Positions 37,928 to 46,682 of a DNA stretch of 64,000 nt are shown here, one piece after another. The stretch covers positions 35,234 to 99,233 of the forward strand of contig JBKDKA010000217.1 in the NCBI GenBank assembly GCA_046345315.1. The letters are read 5' to 3'. Position 1 is the first letter of the stretch, and the number at the start of each line of letters is the position of its first letter. Made by a program: the position numbers and the translations under genes. Source of the stretch: F1-80-MAGs062 sp046345315 (GTDB lineage: Bacteria; Planctomycetota; Planctomycetia; Planctomycetales; Planctomycetaceae). The notes beneath the pieces are model-generated. The model was not told where the DNA came from, made no database searches, and saw only the letters and a list, made by a program, of their open reading frames with translations.

Positions 37928-39268
37928 ATGCTGAATATCAATGGACGATCTGTTCGCAACTGCAGCGGTATTCACCGGCGAAGTTTTCTGCAGATCGGCG
38001 CACCGATACTGGGACTGGGTCTGTCTGAGTTTCTTCAGCTGGAATCGGGGCGAGCAGACGTTCCACAGCAGCGGACGAATCCGGCTGGAAAATCAATCAT
38101 CGTCTTCTGGACTGACGGCGGGCTCAGTCAGCAGGACACGTATGACACAAAACCGGATGCGCCGTCCGAATATCGCGGAATGTATTCGTCGATCGGAACG
38201 ACTGTTCCGGGAATTCAGCTGGGGGAGAAATGTCCCGAGCAGGCTGAGGTGATGCAGCATCTCGCCATTGTCAGATCCGTTCATCACGAAAACGGGATTC
38301 ACGCCCCGTCAGCACACTGGATGCAGACGGGATTCTTCGGACCAACACTCGCTCGCAATGCCCCACAGAAACCTTCTCTTGGTTCTGTCATTGCCAGAAC
38401 TCTCGGCAGCCGGCAAACTCCAATGCCCGCTTATCTGACCATTCCAAAATCAGAGGCATTCGGCTATCAGGGTGCCGTCTATCTCGGCAAGGCTTGGAAT
38501 CCGTTTGAGGTTCAGGCGGATCCCTCTGCAGCGGATTTTCGAGTTCCGAATCTGTCCCTGCCGGAGGGGTTACTGGCATCAAGCGTTGAATCGCGACGGA
38601 CTCTGCTGAGCTCGTTCGATCGAATGAAGCGAGAGATTGATTCCTCGGGTGTCATGGATGGGCTCGACACCTTCAAGCGTCAGGCGCTGGAGATGGTGAC
38701 GGGGGACCAGATGCGAGAAGCATTCGACATCAACAGTGAGCCGTCGGAGCTTCGTGATCAGTATGGCCGCCATCGATACGGACAGAGTGCTCTACTGGCT
38801 CGAAGACTGATTGAAGCCGGGGCACGCTGCGTCAACATCAACACTGGCAACTGGGATCATCATAATGAGATCGAAAAGGGGCTTGATGAACATCTTCCGC
38901 CGCTCGACCGTGCAATTGCTGCGCTGATCCGTGATCTCGACCAGCGCGGGATGCTGAATGACGTCATCGTGTACTGCGTTGGTGAATTCGGAAGAACTCC
39001 CCGAATGAACGGACACGCTGGAAGAGATCACTGGTCTGACTGTTTCTCAGTGCTTCTAGCTGGTGGCGGGATCAGAGGAGGTCGAACCATCGGAGCCAGT
39101 GAAAAATGGGGCGGCGGTGTTCAGGAGCGAGCAGTCTCACCGCTGGACCTTCTGGCCACAATCTACCATCAGCTCGGTATGCCGCTCAGTACTCATTACA
39201 CAGATGCAAGCGGCCGACCGGTCAGCATCGTGGGTTCCGGGCAGCCAGTTCGCGAGCTCATCGGATAA
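37928..39268 (+). CDS. DUF1501 protein (sulfatase-like fold), Tat-type leader
   Basis: Predicted 446-aa exported DUF1501 protein. The leader HRRSFLQIGAPILGLGL contains twin arginines and a hydrophobic stretch. DUF1501 features are KSIIVFWTDGGLSQQDTYD, PGIQLGEKCPEQAEVMQHLA, SVHHENGIHAPSAHWMQTG, ARRLIEAGARCVNINTGNWDHH and VYCVGEFGRTPRMN with GRDHWSDCFSVLLAGGGI. The fold is alkaline-phosphatase/sulfatase-like. It is the third gene of a co-oriented set with the PPC and DUF1549/1553 genes, 42 bp after the latter. Confidence 0.95.
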   Translation: MLNINGRSVRNCSGIHRRSFLQIGAPILGLGLSEFLQLESGRADVPQQRTNPAGKSIIVFWTDGGLSQQDTYDTKPDAPSEYRGMYSSIGTTVPGIQLGEKCPEQAEVMQHLAIVRSVHHENGIHAPSAHWMQTGFFGPTLARNAPQKPSLGSVIARTLGSRQTPMPAYLTIPKSEAFGYQGAVYLGKAWNPFEVQADPSAADFRVPNLSLPEGLLASSVESRRTLLSSFDRMKREIDSSGVMDGLDTFKRQALEMVTGDQMREAFDINSEPSELRDQYGRHRYGQSALLARRLIEAGARCVNINTGNWDHHNEIEKGLDEHLPPLDRAIAALIRDLDQRGMLNDVIVYCVGEFGRTPRMNGHAGRDHWSDCFSVLLAGGGIRGGRTIGASEKWGGGVQERAVSPLDLLATIYHQLGMPLSTHYTDASGRPVSIVGSGQPVRELIG

Positions 39269-39654
39269 TCGGACCAGGTTTTCCGATTCCCGATGGTCAG
39301 CCTGCGATCGATTCATCAATTGTTTGAATCAGGCAAACCTGAACTGATATTCGAGATACCGCGATTAAGTGCAGATCCGCACACATCCTGCCATCAGATT
39401 CCCCGCTGCTTCGGATTACGGCCAAACTCTCCGGCAGAAACTGCCGAAACAAGCAGCGGGCAGGAACTCGTGTCACTGCAAATTACTTCCGCAGGTGCTG
39501 CAATACCGGAATATCAGAGTCACACATCGCGCTGAGTTTCAGATTTCGTCGTGTTATTGAATAACCGATCGTGAGACATCTGATTCCGTCAGCATCGAAT
39601 CCATCCCCGGATGTGACAGCACCATCCAGTGTCCCGCAAAGAAAGGCAGAATGA
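39269..39654. other. Intergenic region with a nested hairpin
   Basis: A 386-bp stretch between the DUF1501 gene and the small secreted-protein gene. It contains a 10-bp stem (CCCGCTGCTT at 39402 with AAGCAGCGGG at 39451) enclosing a second hairpin (CGGCAG at 39432 with CTGCCG at 39441). No U-tract follows, so it may be a processing site, a DUF1501 operon end or a structured RNA. No gene is called. Confidence 0.45.
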
Positions 39655-39876
39655 ATGAATCGGATCGTAAAATCGGCACAGGTCGCAGCTCTCGGCATGG
39701 CACTTCTCGCAGACGCAGGATCTGTATCTGCTGCTGCCATCACCGAACAGCTCTCAGCTCCACGACAGGAATCAGGTTCAGTTCAGTTCGTCGCCGGACG
39801 CTCACAGGGGTTCTTCAGTCGCGTGATGGAACTGGAACGCCGGAAAAACGCATGGCTTCGAGGACTCTTCCGCTGA
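39655..39876 (+). CDS. Small secreted or membrane-targeted protein, 73 aa
   Basis: Predicted 73-aa protein. The ATG at 39655 has a GAAAGG-type ribosome site about eight bases upstream; an overlapping ATG at 39651 is in another frame. The N-terminus has a lysine, a hydrophobic run (VAALGMALLADAG) and a VSAAA cleavage-like site, so it is probably exported. The C-terminus is conserved-looking and basic/amphipathic: GFFSRVMELERRKNAWLRGL. A strong terminator starts 52 bp downstream, which supports a separate transcription unit. I recognise the ERRKNAWLR-type ending as a planctomycete small-protein pattern, but no function is known to me. Confidence 0.7.
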   Translation: MNRIVKSAQVAALGMALLADAGSVSAAAITEQLSAPRQESGSVQFVAGRSQGFFSRVMELERRKNAWLRGLFR

Positions 39877-39928
39877 TCAATTGCCTTCTCTGAAGAATGG
39901 CTCAGCACCTTGACGCAGCATCACTATG

Positions 39929-39969
39929 TCGCGACGATTTTCGAATGAAGGTCGTCGCGAATTTTTTTT
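39929..39969 (+). terminator. Rho-independent terminator
   Basis: A 9-bp GC-rich stem (TCGCGACGA at 39929-39937 with TCGTCGCGA at 39952-39960) is followed by A and eight T residues. It ends the transcript of the 73-aa protein gene. Confidence 0.88.
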
Positions 39970-39990
39970 GTACTGAGTTTCAGTGAAACA

Positions 39991-41244
39991 ATGATCATGG
40001 TGCTGTCGATTCTGCGGCCTGTCAAAAGCATCAGCACCTTCTTCCGACAGTTGATGCTCATCATCAGTCTGGCACTGCTGCTGCCCGCAGTCAGTTGCCT
40101 TCAGATGCAGACTGTACCTCAGGCGAATGCAGATGACGGATCCCACAGGAAGACAACTGCTCGCGAGATTCTTAAGGTCCTGAAGAAGACTTCCGCAATT
40201 TCAGTGACAGGTGTTTCCCTTGAAACTCAGATTCTGGATTTCAAAGAACAGACAGGTGTCACGGTCGTTCGCGATCGAAGGGTTGATCCGGAGTCAGTTC
40301 TGACCTTCAGTCTTCCGCCGACAGAAACCAGTGAACAGCTCAATTCCATCTGCCGAAGTCTCAAGTCCATGTCGTGGCAGCCGACGGACCAGTTCATCTA
40401 TCTTGCACCGGAAACCGCTGCACCACGACTGGCCGTTTTGATGGATCTGGTTCGCCAGGAACTGAAAACCGGACCGAAGGAAAAACCAGGAGTCGTACGG
40501 CCCACTGAGAATCTGTCAACAGAGTCGTTGCCATCGTCAGAATCTTCAGAGCCCGAAGAGCCTCGTCGGATTTTTCTGACGGGGGCGAGTGCTGTCGGCT
40601 GGACGGTCGTCAATCCGGAATCGATTCCACACGACCTCTGGAATCCGGTCAACATTCCACGTCTTCCCTTCATCGAGCTCGCAGCGCTGATTCTGAATCA
40701 GTTTGACCTGAGCCTTCAGCGAGCATCTGACAATGAAATTCGGATTGTTCCCTTTGATCCGAACGGGAGACTGCAGCGAAGCTATCAGTTCGATCCGGAA
40801 GTACGACAATCTGTGACGGAACAGATCGCACGCCAGTATCCGGAGCTGAAAGTCCGCTGGTCAGGAAACCGCATGACCTGCACAGCGACTCTCGCTCAGC
40901 ACTGCTCGCTGCAGCAGACGCTCCAGGATTCGCGCTTTGGTTCGCATCCTTCCGGATTGACAGATCCTCGAACGAAGCATTCCGGGCCTTCACTCACAAC
41001 GGAACGATTCACTCTGAAGGCGGATCGGGCCACGACAATCGGGCAGCTCATTGAGCACTTTCGTGGGAACGGAATCGCGATTGAAATCACAGATGAGGAT
41101 ACAGAATCCGTCCGAAAACTTCTTCAGCGTCCGATCAGGGTCGACCTGAAAGACATTCCAGGAATCGATTTCTTCCCGAAACTTTTCGGAGACCATTTTC
41201 AGCGGATTGAGGTTCTCGATCAGCGAATCATTCTGCACCCCTGA
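39991..41244 (+). CDS. Exported protein with STN/secretin-N-like domains
   Basis: Predicted 417-aa exported protein. The N-terminal hydrophobic helix (LMLIISLALLLPAVSC) ends with a possible lipobox (PAVSC). Residues about 60-140 have an STN/secretin N0-like pattern (SLETQILDFKEQTGVTVVRD, then SEQLNSICRSLKSM and FIYLAPE). A related strand-helix pattern recurs near residues 215-250 and at the C-terminus (TIGQLIEHFRGNGIAIEI). No secretin beta-barrel is present. It may be a free-standing N-domain protein, possibly a partner of the envelope machinery. That is inference. Confidence 0.68.
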   Translation: MIMVLSILRPVKSISTFFRQLMLIISLALLLPAVSCLQMQTVPQANADDGSHRKTTAREILKVLKKTSAISVTGVSLETQILDFKEQTGVTVVRDRRVDPESVLTFSLPPTETSEQLNSICRSLKSMSWQPTDQFIYLAPETAAPRLAVLMDLVRQELKTGPKEKPGVVRPTENLSTESLPSSESSEPEEPRRIFLTGASAVGWTVVNPESIPHDLWNPVNIPRLPFIELAALILNQFDLSLQRASDNEIRIVPFDPNGRLQRSYQFDPEVRQSVTEQIARQYPELKVRWSGNRMTCTATLAQHCSLQQTLQDSRFGSHPSGLTDPRTKHSGPSLTTERFTLKADRATTIGQLIEHFRGNGIAIEITDEDTESVRKLLQRPIRVDLKDIPGIDFFPKLFGDHFQRIEVLDQRIILHP

Positions 41245-41367
41245 TGACAGTTCACAGACGCCGATGTTCTCATGATCGGTGAGATCCACCGGAATATTCC
41301 TTTCTTTTGAATTTCAGAGCCCTGCGGAATACCATACGGGGCACGGATTCTCTCCCTTTTTCTGACC

Positions 41368-42465
41368 ATGACCTCGGAAAGTAAAACTTCGATGCTGACC
41401 ATACCGCCGGCAGGTGCCCTCGATTTTCTGTCACTGGGAGCCCTGATTCATCGCCTGGACCCGGGCATTATTCCGTTTCGCAAAGCGACGAATTTCAATG
41501 TGCATGTCAGCGGTGGTGAGTTCAACTGTGCTGCGAATCTCGCTGACTGCTTCCAGCTGAAAACCGGTATTGCAACGGCTATGGTCGATTACCCGATCGG
41601 CGACCTGATCAACGAACGTGTTCGCGCTATGGGAGTGAAACCGTTCTACAAGAAGTTTGCACACGATGGTGTCCGAGGTCCGAATATGGCCACCGTGTAC
41701 AGTGACCAGGGTCACGGCGTTCGTGGTCCGATTGTATTTTATAACCGGAGCAATGAAGCCGCTGGGATGCTTAAGGCCGGTGACTTTAACTGGAAGGAAC
41801 TTTTCGCCGGCGGAGTGCGGTGGTTCCACAGTGGTGGTATCTTTGCAGCTTTGTCACCAACGACTCCGGAAGTGATCATCGAAGGAATGAAGGCCGCCAA
41901 GGCAGCCGGTGCGGTTACTTCGTTCGACCTGAACTATCGAGCCAAACTCTGGCAGATCAGCGGCGGACTGGATAAGGCTCAGGAAACCCTGAACCGCATT
42001 GTCGAACATGTTGACGTTCTGGTCGGCAACGAAGAAGACCTGCAGAAGGGACTCGGACTGAAGGGCCAGGACGTGGAAGCCCACGGAAAGCTCGATCCTG
42101 CTGCGTTCTTTGGAATGATGGCCGAAGTGGCGAAGAAGCTTCCCAACGTGAAGGCCGTTGCAACGACTCTGCGAGAAGTCCATTCCACCAACCGACACTC
42201 GTGGAGCGCCGTGTTGTGGATGGAAGGTAAGACCTATCAGGCAAAGACCATTGAACTGGATGTCATCGACCGAATCGGCGGCGGCGACGGTTTTGCGTCG
42301 GGCCTGTTCTATGGCCTGCTGAACGGCAAGGACCCGCAGACAGCATTGAATCTCGGCTGGGCTCACGGAGCGCTTCTGACGACCTACCCAGGCGACACAA
42401 CGATGGCATCCATCAAGGAAGTCGAAGCCGTTGCTTCGGGCGGTTCAGCACGAGTTCAGCGGTAG
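41368..42465 (+). CDS. PfkB-family sugar kinase (2-keto-3-deoxygluconate kinase-like)
   Basis: Predicted 365-aa cytoplasmic carbohydrate kinase of the ribokinase/PfkB family. The N-terminal sugar-binding part contains NFNVHVSGGEFNCAANLAD. The C-terminal signature DRIGGGDGFASGLFYGLL holds the catalytic Asp. The overall pattern resembles 2-dehydro-3-deoxygluconate kinases. Codon choice favours AAG and GAC-type codons like gnd and ppdK nearby, suggesting high expression. An alternative ATG lies at 41392. It is followed directly by a strong terminator. Confidence 0.93.
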   Translation: MTSESKTSMLTIPPAGALDFLSLGALIHRLDPGIIPFRKATNFNVHVSGGEFNCAANLADCFQLKTGIATAMVDYPIGDLINERVRAMGVKPFYKKFAHDGVRGPNMATVYSDQGHGVRGPIVFYNRSNEAAGMLKAGDFNWKELFAGGVRWFHSGGIFAALSPTTPEVIIEGMKAAKAAGAVTSFDLNYRAKLWQISGGLDKAQETLNRIVEHVDVLVGNEEDLQKGLGLKGQDVEAHGKLDPAAFFGMMAEVAKKLPNVKAVATTLREVHSTNRHSWSAVLWMEGKTYQAKTIELDVIDRIGGGDGFASGLFYGLLNGKDPQTALNLGWAHGALLTTYPGDTTMASIKEVEAVASGGSARVQR

Positions 42466-42474
42466 TGCAGACAT

Positions 42475-42508
42475 CGCAGTCCTGCGTATCATGCAGGACT
42501 GCGTTTTT
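42475..42508 (+). terminator. Rho-independent terminator of the PfkB gene
   Basis: A perfect 11-bp stem (CGCAGTCCTGC at 42475-42485 with GCAGGACTGCG at 42493-42503), a seven-base loop and five T residues. It lies 10 bp after the kinase stop codon. Confidence 0.93.
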
Positions 42509-42544
42509 CTGAGCCCGGCGTTTTCTTAATGGCAGAACTCAGTC

Positions 42545-42769
42545 ATGGCCTCAATCAGTGATCGAATTACAGTTGATTCGGGTCAATGCGGCGGGAGGCC
42601 CTGTGTCAGGGGTATGCGCATACGCGTATCGGATGTGCTTGATCTGCTCGCTTCAGGTTTGAGCTTTGAAGAAGTCATACGGGAGCTGCCTTATCTGGAG
42701 ACGGGTGATATCGAAGCATGTCTGCGATTCGCCAGCCGCCGCGTGGACCATCCGGTAATAACGGTATGA
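42545..42769 (+). CDS. DUF433 antitoxin
   Basis: Predicted 74-aa DUF433 protein, the usual antitoxin partner of DUF5615 PIN-like toxins. It has the family pattern: RITVDSGQCGGRPCVRGMRI, VSDVLDLLASGLSFEEVI and LPYLETGDIEACLRFA, which form a winged-helix-type DNA-binding fold. Its stop overlaps the toxin start by ATGA. Such antitoxins usually repress their own operon. It sits right after the terminator of the sugar-kinase gene, so it must have its own promoter in 42509-42544. Confidence 0.92.
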   Translation: MASISDRITVDSGQCGGRPCVRGMRIRVSDVLDLLASGLSFEEVIRELPYLETGDIEACLRFASRRVDHPVITV

Positions 42770-43110
42770 AGGTGTGGATTGATGCCAACCTCCCGCCTTC
42801 GTTGGCATTGTGGCTGGGAGAGGAGTTTGGTGATGAAGCACATTCAGCTGAAAGGCTGGATTTGCTGCGGGCCAGCGATCTCGAGATCTTTCAAAAGGCG
42901 AGGGAACAAGGTGCAGTCCTATTGACCAAAGATTCGGACTTCGTTGACCTCGTAACTGCCCTGGGACCTCCGCCAATGGTCGTCTGGTTCTCGTGCGGCA
43001 ATACAACAAATACAAAACTAAAGATGATTCTTCTGGCCCAATGGGTGCGAGTCAGAGAACTGATACAACAAGGGCACCCGATTGTTGAACTCACAGACTC
43101 GATAAAGTAG
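42766..43110 (+). CDS. DUF5615 PIN-like toxin
   Basis: Predicted 114-aa PIN-like ribonuclease toxin (DUF5615). The ATG at 42766 overlaps the antitoxin stop, although the frame is open from 42718. Acidic active-site positions are visible in MKVWIDANLPPSLA and LLTKDSDFVDL. WFSCGNTTN near residue 75 is also family-typical. PIN toxins cleave RNA and are held in check by the antitoxin. The pair is a stand-alone module between metabolic genes. Confidence 0.92.
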   Translation: MKVWIDANLPPSLALWLGEEFGDEAHSAERLDLLRASDLEIFQKAREQGAVLLTKDSDFVDLVTALGPPPMVVWFSCGNTTNTKLKMILLAQWVRVRELIQQGHPIVELTDSIK

Positions 43111-43165
43111 CGAAGTCTGCAATGTCATTTGATGCCAAAACACAAACCCTGGAAAAACTGAATTC

Positions 43166-44635
43166 ATGTCAAAGCACGATATCGGCCTGATCGGCCTCGC
43201 GGTTATGGGACAGAACCTGGTCATGAATATGGCCAACAAAGGGTTCTCCGTTGGCGTTTACAACCGAACGACGGAAACGACTCATGAGTTCATCAATGGA
43301 CTCGGCAGCCGTCCTCCGGGTGTGGTTGAACCGGGGACTCCAAACCGTATCAAGGGGTATGATACTCTTGAGGCATTCGTTAACAGCCTCGCGTCGCCTC
43401 GACGAGTCATGATCATGGTCAAGGCTGGTGGTCCCGTGGACGCGGTCATTGATCAGCTGAAACCGCTCCTGGCGAAGGGCGACATCATCATCGACGGCGG
43501 CAACGCCGACTATGTTGATACCAACCGCCGCCACAAGCAGCTGGCGGAAGAAGGTTTCCGATTCATTGGCACGGGTGTTTCCGGTGGCGAAGAAGGTGCA
43601 CTGAAGGGCCCCAGCATTATGCCGGGCGGTCATCCGGAAGCATGGCCTTATGTGAAGGACGTGTTCCAGAAGATCAGCGCGAAGGTTGGTCCGAACAACG
43701 ACATCCCATGCTGCGACTGGGTGGGCGAAGCCGGAGCAGGGCACTACGTGAAGATGGTGCACAACGGCATCGAATATGGTGACATGCAGCTGATCTGTGA
43801 AGCCTACTACATTCTGAAGTACGGCATTGGTCTGACGAACGAAGAACTCTACCAGGTCTTCAAGTCATGGAACGAAAGCGAACTGGCCAGTTACCTCATC
43901 GAAATCACACGCGATATCTTCACCGTAAAGGATAAGGAATCCGGTGAATACCTTGTCGACAAGATTCTGGACACGGCCGGACAGAAGGGGACCGGCAAGT
44001 GGATGAGCCAGCATGCTCTGGACCTCGGCGTTCCTACAACTCTGATTACCGAAGCAGTGTTCGCTCGCTGCCTGTCCGCCCAGAAGGATGCTCGCGTTCG
44101 AGCAGAAGCTGTACTCAAGGGACCGGAGAGCAAGTTCGAAGGCGATAAGGCAAAGTTCATCGACGACGTGAAGTGGGCTTTGTACGCGTCCAAACTGTGC
44201 AGCTATGCCCAGGGTTATGTTCAGCTGGATGCCGCGGCGAAAGAATTCGGATGGAAGCTCCAGAATGGCCCGATCGCCTATCTGTGGCGCGGCGGCTGCA
44301 TCATTCGTTCGGTCTTCCTGGAAGATATCAAGAAGGCGTTCGACAAGAACCCCAACCTCGAAAACCTGCTGCTGGATGACTTCTTCAGAACCGCCATTGA
44401 GAAAGCTCAGCCGTCATGGCGCCGAGTTGTCGCGACCGCGATTCAGCTGGGACTTCCAATTCCGGCCTTCAGTGCAGCGTTGACCTACTATGACGGATAT
44501 CGCCGTGGTCGCCTGCCAGCGAACCTGCTTCAGGCACAGCGAGACTACTTTGGCGCTCACACTTATGAACGCACCGACAAACCTCGCGGCGAAAAATTCC
44601 ACACCGACTGGATTCGCGAACGACGCCTGAGCTGA
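43166..44635 (+). CDS. gnd: 6-phosphogluconate dehydrogenase, decarboxylating
   Basis: Predicted 489-aa cytoplasmic enzyme of the oxidative pentose phosphate pathway, converting 6-phosphogluconate to ribulose 5-phosphate with NADP reduction. The cofactor motif GLAVMGQNLVMNMANKGF opens the protein. SGGEEGALKGPSIMPGG and KMVHNGIEYGDMQL hold catalytic Lys and substrate residues, and GTGKWMSQHALDLGVP is family-typical. Length is standard for the long form. Codons are strongly biased to AAG and other high-expression codons. Confidence 0.97.
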   Translation: MSKHDIGLIGLAVMGQNLVMNMANKGFSVGVYNRTTETTHEFINGLGSRPPGVVEPGTPNRIKGYDTLEAFVNSLASPRRVMIMVKAGGPVDAVIDQLKPLLAKGDIIIDGGNADYVDTNRRHKQLAEEGFRFIGTGVSGGEEGALKGPSIMPGGHPEAWPYVKDVFQKISAKVGPNNDIPCCDWVGEAGAGHYVKMVHNGIEYGDMQLICEAYYILKYGIGLTNEELYQVFKSWNESELASYLIEITRDIFTVKDKESGEYLVDKILDTAGQKGTGKWMSQHALDLGVPTTLITEAVFARCLSAQKDARVRAEAVLKGPESKFEGDKAKFIDDVKWALYASKLCSYAQGYVQLDAAAKEFGWKLQNGPIAYLWRGGCIIRSVFLEDIKKAFDKNPNLENLLLDDFFRTAIEKAQPSWRRVVATAIQLGLPIPAFSAALTYYDGYRRGRLPANLLQAQRDYFGAHTYERTDKPRGEKFHTDWIRERRLS

Positions 44636-44683
44636 AGCGGCCTCTGCTGCAGGCTGGGTCGTGGAATTGCGACCAGGGAACTG

Positions 44684-44711
44684 TGCAGGCTGGGTCATGA
44701 CCCAGCCTGCA
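44684..44711. terminator. Perfect 28-bp palindrome downstream of gnd
   Basis: TGCAGGCTGGGTCA is followed immediately by its exact reverse complement. The left arm also occurs as a direct repeat at 44648-44660. With no T-tract it is not a textbook terminator but probably ends or stabilises the gnd transcript. Confidence 0.5.
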
Positions 44712-44750
44712 TCTCGTTTGTAAAGACGGTGCCGAGGTCACTACAGGTGG

Positions 44751-44835
44751 TTTCAAAACCGGGACTGGCTCCCGACAGACCCGGTATCTTCCTGCAAATC
44801 CTGCAACTGCAAGGGTCCCCGTCCCGATTTTGAAA
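44751..44835. repeat. Dispersed intergenic repeat, copy B
   Basis: An 85-bp element whose ends are inverted repeats of 15 bp with one mismatch (TTTCAAAACCGGGAC at 44751 and GTCCCGATTTTGAAA at 44821). The interior (GGTATCTTCCTGCAAATC, CTGCAAC) aligns with copy A. It lies seven bases from the stop of the minus-strand DUF1501 gene. Confidence 0.82.
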
Positions 44836-44841
44836 TGCGCT

Positions 44842-46260
44842 CTAAGCAATGATATCCTGAACGGGAACTCCGCCGTGTGAAATCATGATGGGGCGTCCCG
44901 TTCGGTCGGGAACCGTCATGTGGGGATCGATTCCCATCAGCTGATAGACGGTCGCAATGAAATCAGCCGGAGAAACCGGATGGGAAGACGGATAAGCACC
45001 GATCGCATCGGTGGATCCGTAGACCAGCCCCTGCTGAACTCCACCGCCGAACATCAGGCTGAAACCGCACTGAGGCCAGTGGTCGCGTCCTGCTTTGGCA
45101 TTCACTTTCGGACTGCGTCCCATTTCTCCCATGACAACGACGAGCGTCGAATCCAGCAAACCGCGATTATCGAGATCCTGAAGCAACGCCGGAACGACCT
45201 GATCGAGCAATGGGAGATTGAGGTCTCTGAGCATCCCGAAATTATTGACGTGCATATCGTAGGCATGACCGTAGTGACCGAAGATCTCCTGATGCACACT
45301 GATGAACGGCACCTGGGCTTCCGCAAGACGACGAGCGATCAGCAGGCTTGAACCGACGAGGTTTCGCCCGTAGGCATCGCGAGTTTCTTCAGACTCCAGC
45401 TCCAGATTGAAAGCATCGCGAGTCCGTCCGGAGGTCAGGATCTGAAAGGCCTTCTGCTGCACCTCGTCCATCGTATGAACGGCTCGTGAATTCTGAGTCC
45501 GTACGAATTCGCGATCGATCTGAGCAATAAGGGACCGGCGTCCCGTCATTCGATCCACTGTCATCTCGGGAATGTCGGACGCTGCGGGAGGCGACGGCTG
45601 TCCGATCGGCATCACCGGATCGTAATCAACGAACCTGGGTTCGCGAGCAAAAGTCGGGTGACATTGAGTGAAGAGTGGGTCGTATTGTTTTCCAAGAAAC
45701 CCGCCGTACGGGCCTCTGCGGCGATAACCATTCTGTCCGGAACCAGGAAAACATGGCATGCAGACGGCCCCCGGCAGATCAGCGGGTCCAAGTCCGAGAT
45801 ACTGACAGATGGCACCCACATCCGGAGGGTCTGTCGGCAGGGCCTGAGCCGACGGTTTGTCATCCGTGAATCCAGTCATCATCGGAAGCGGATCGTGAGA
45901 ATTGAACATGTGGCTGAATGTGCGAATCAGCGTCCCGCGATGCATCCATCGTGCAAGACGTGGCAGCAGCTCACAGATCTTCAGACCGGGAACTGTCGTT
46001 GAGATCGGACTGAATTCACCGCGAATCTCCACGGGGGCGAGCGGCTTCATATCGAACATGTCAATATGCGATGGCCCGCCGAGCAGGTTGAACAGGATCA
46101 CAGACTTTGCGGGCCCGCGCTCGGCAGACGCAGTTGCCTGAGCCTTTGCGGCCTGCATCCAGTTCAGCCCACCGAACAGGGACAGTCCACCAACTCGCAT
46201 GACCTCACGGCGAGTCACTCCATCACAAAGTCGATTACCTGTACCGAGAAGATGCAGCAT
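44842..46260 (-). CDS. DUF1501 protein, exported
   Basis: Predicted 472-aa DUF1501 protein, a sulfatase-like fold. A Tat-like leader reads TRREVMRVGGLSLFGGLNW. Typical parts are KSVILFNLLGGPSHIDMFDMKP, PGLKICELLPRLARWMHRGT, AQVPFISVHQEIFGHYGHAYD and VVVMGEMGRSPKVNAKAGRDHW. It is a distant paralog of the protein at 37928, with many of the same motifs. Unlike that gene it has no adjacent DUF1549/DUF1553 partner in this window. Confidence 0.94.
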   Translation of the reverse strand: MLHLLGTGNRLCDGVTRREVMRVGGLSLFGGLNWMQAAKAQATASAERGPAKSVILFNLLGGPSHIDMFDMKPLAPVEIRGEFSPISTTVPGLKICELLPRLARWMHRGTLIRTFSHMFNSHDPLPMMTGFTDDKPSAQALPTDPPDVGAICQYLGLGPADLPGAVCMPCFPGSGQNGYRRRGPYGGFLGKQYDPLFTQCHPTFAREPRFVDYDPVMPIGQPSPPAASDIPEMTVDRMTGRRSLIAQIDREFVRTQNSRAVHTMDEVQQKAFQILTSGRTRDAFNLELESEETRDAYGRNLVGSSLLIARRLAEAQVPFISVHQEIFGHYGHAYDMHVNNFGMLRDLNLPLLDQVVPALLQDLDNRGLLDSTLVVVMGEMGRSPKVNAKAGRDHWPQCGFSLMFGGGVQQGLVYGSTDAIGAYPSSHPVSPADFIATVYQLMGIDPHMTVPDRTGRPIMISHGGVPVQDIIA

Positions 46261-46682
46261 CTTTCTTGCCCTTCGATAACATCACGCAGATACAGGCACA
46301 GAGATCTATGGGGCGTTACTCCAGGAATTCGATCATACCGTCTGAAAACCACCAGCGTCAACACGCTGAATTGCAGGGTCCCATCCCGTGATGCGATGTT
46401 CCTGGCACAGTCACGTCAGCCGCAGTCTTTGCGAGTGGAAAGAAAGCCCTTCGGATTCGAGATCCGTGAGAGCACAGAACCACAGGTTGGGCTGCGAAAA
46501 AAGTCCATTCCGGCACAATGGACGCCGAGGAAACATCGCACATCGATTCAGCCCTTGTAACTTGACGTTTGCCGACTCCCCGCTCACGATAAACGTTCCT
46601 CACGCTTCATGAAATTCCACCGGGCTTCGGGGAAACCTGCCGGAAACACGTCCGCTCGCCTTTTCATCGGAATGAGCCTGCA
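46261..46682. other. Divergent intergenic region
   Basis: About 420 bp between the minus-strand DUF1501 gene and the plus-strand PQQ-like gene, so it should hold two divergent promoters. Several short frames cross it, none with a ribosome site or domain. No repeat or terminator is seen. Confidence 0.4.
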
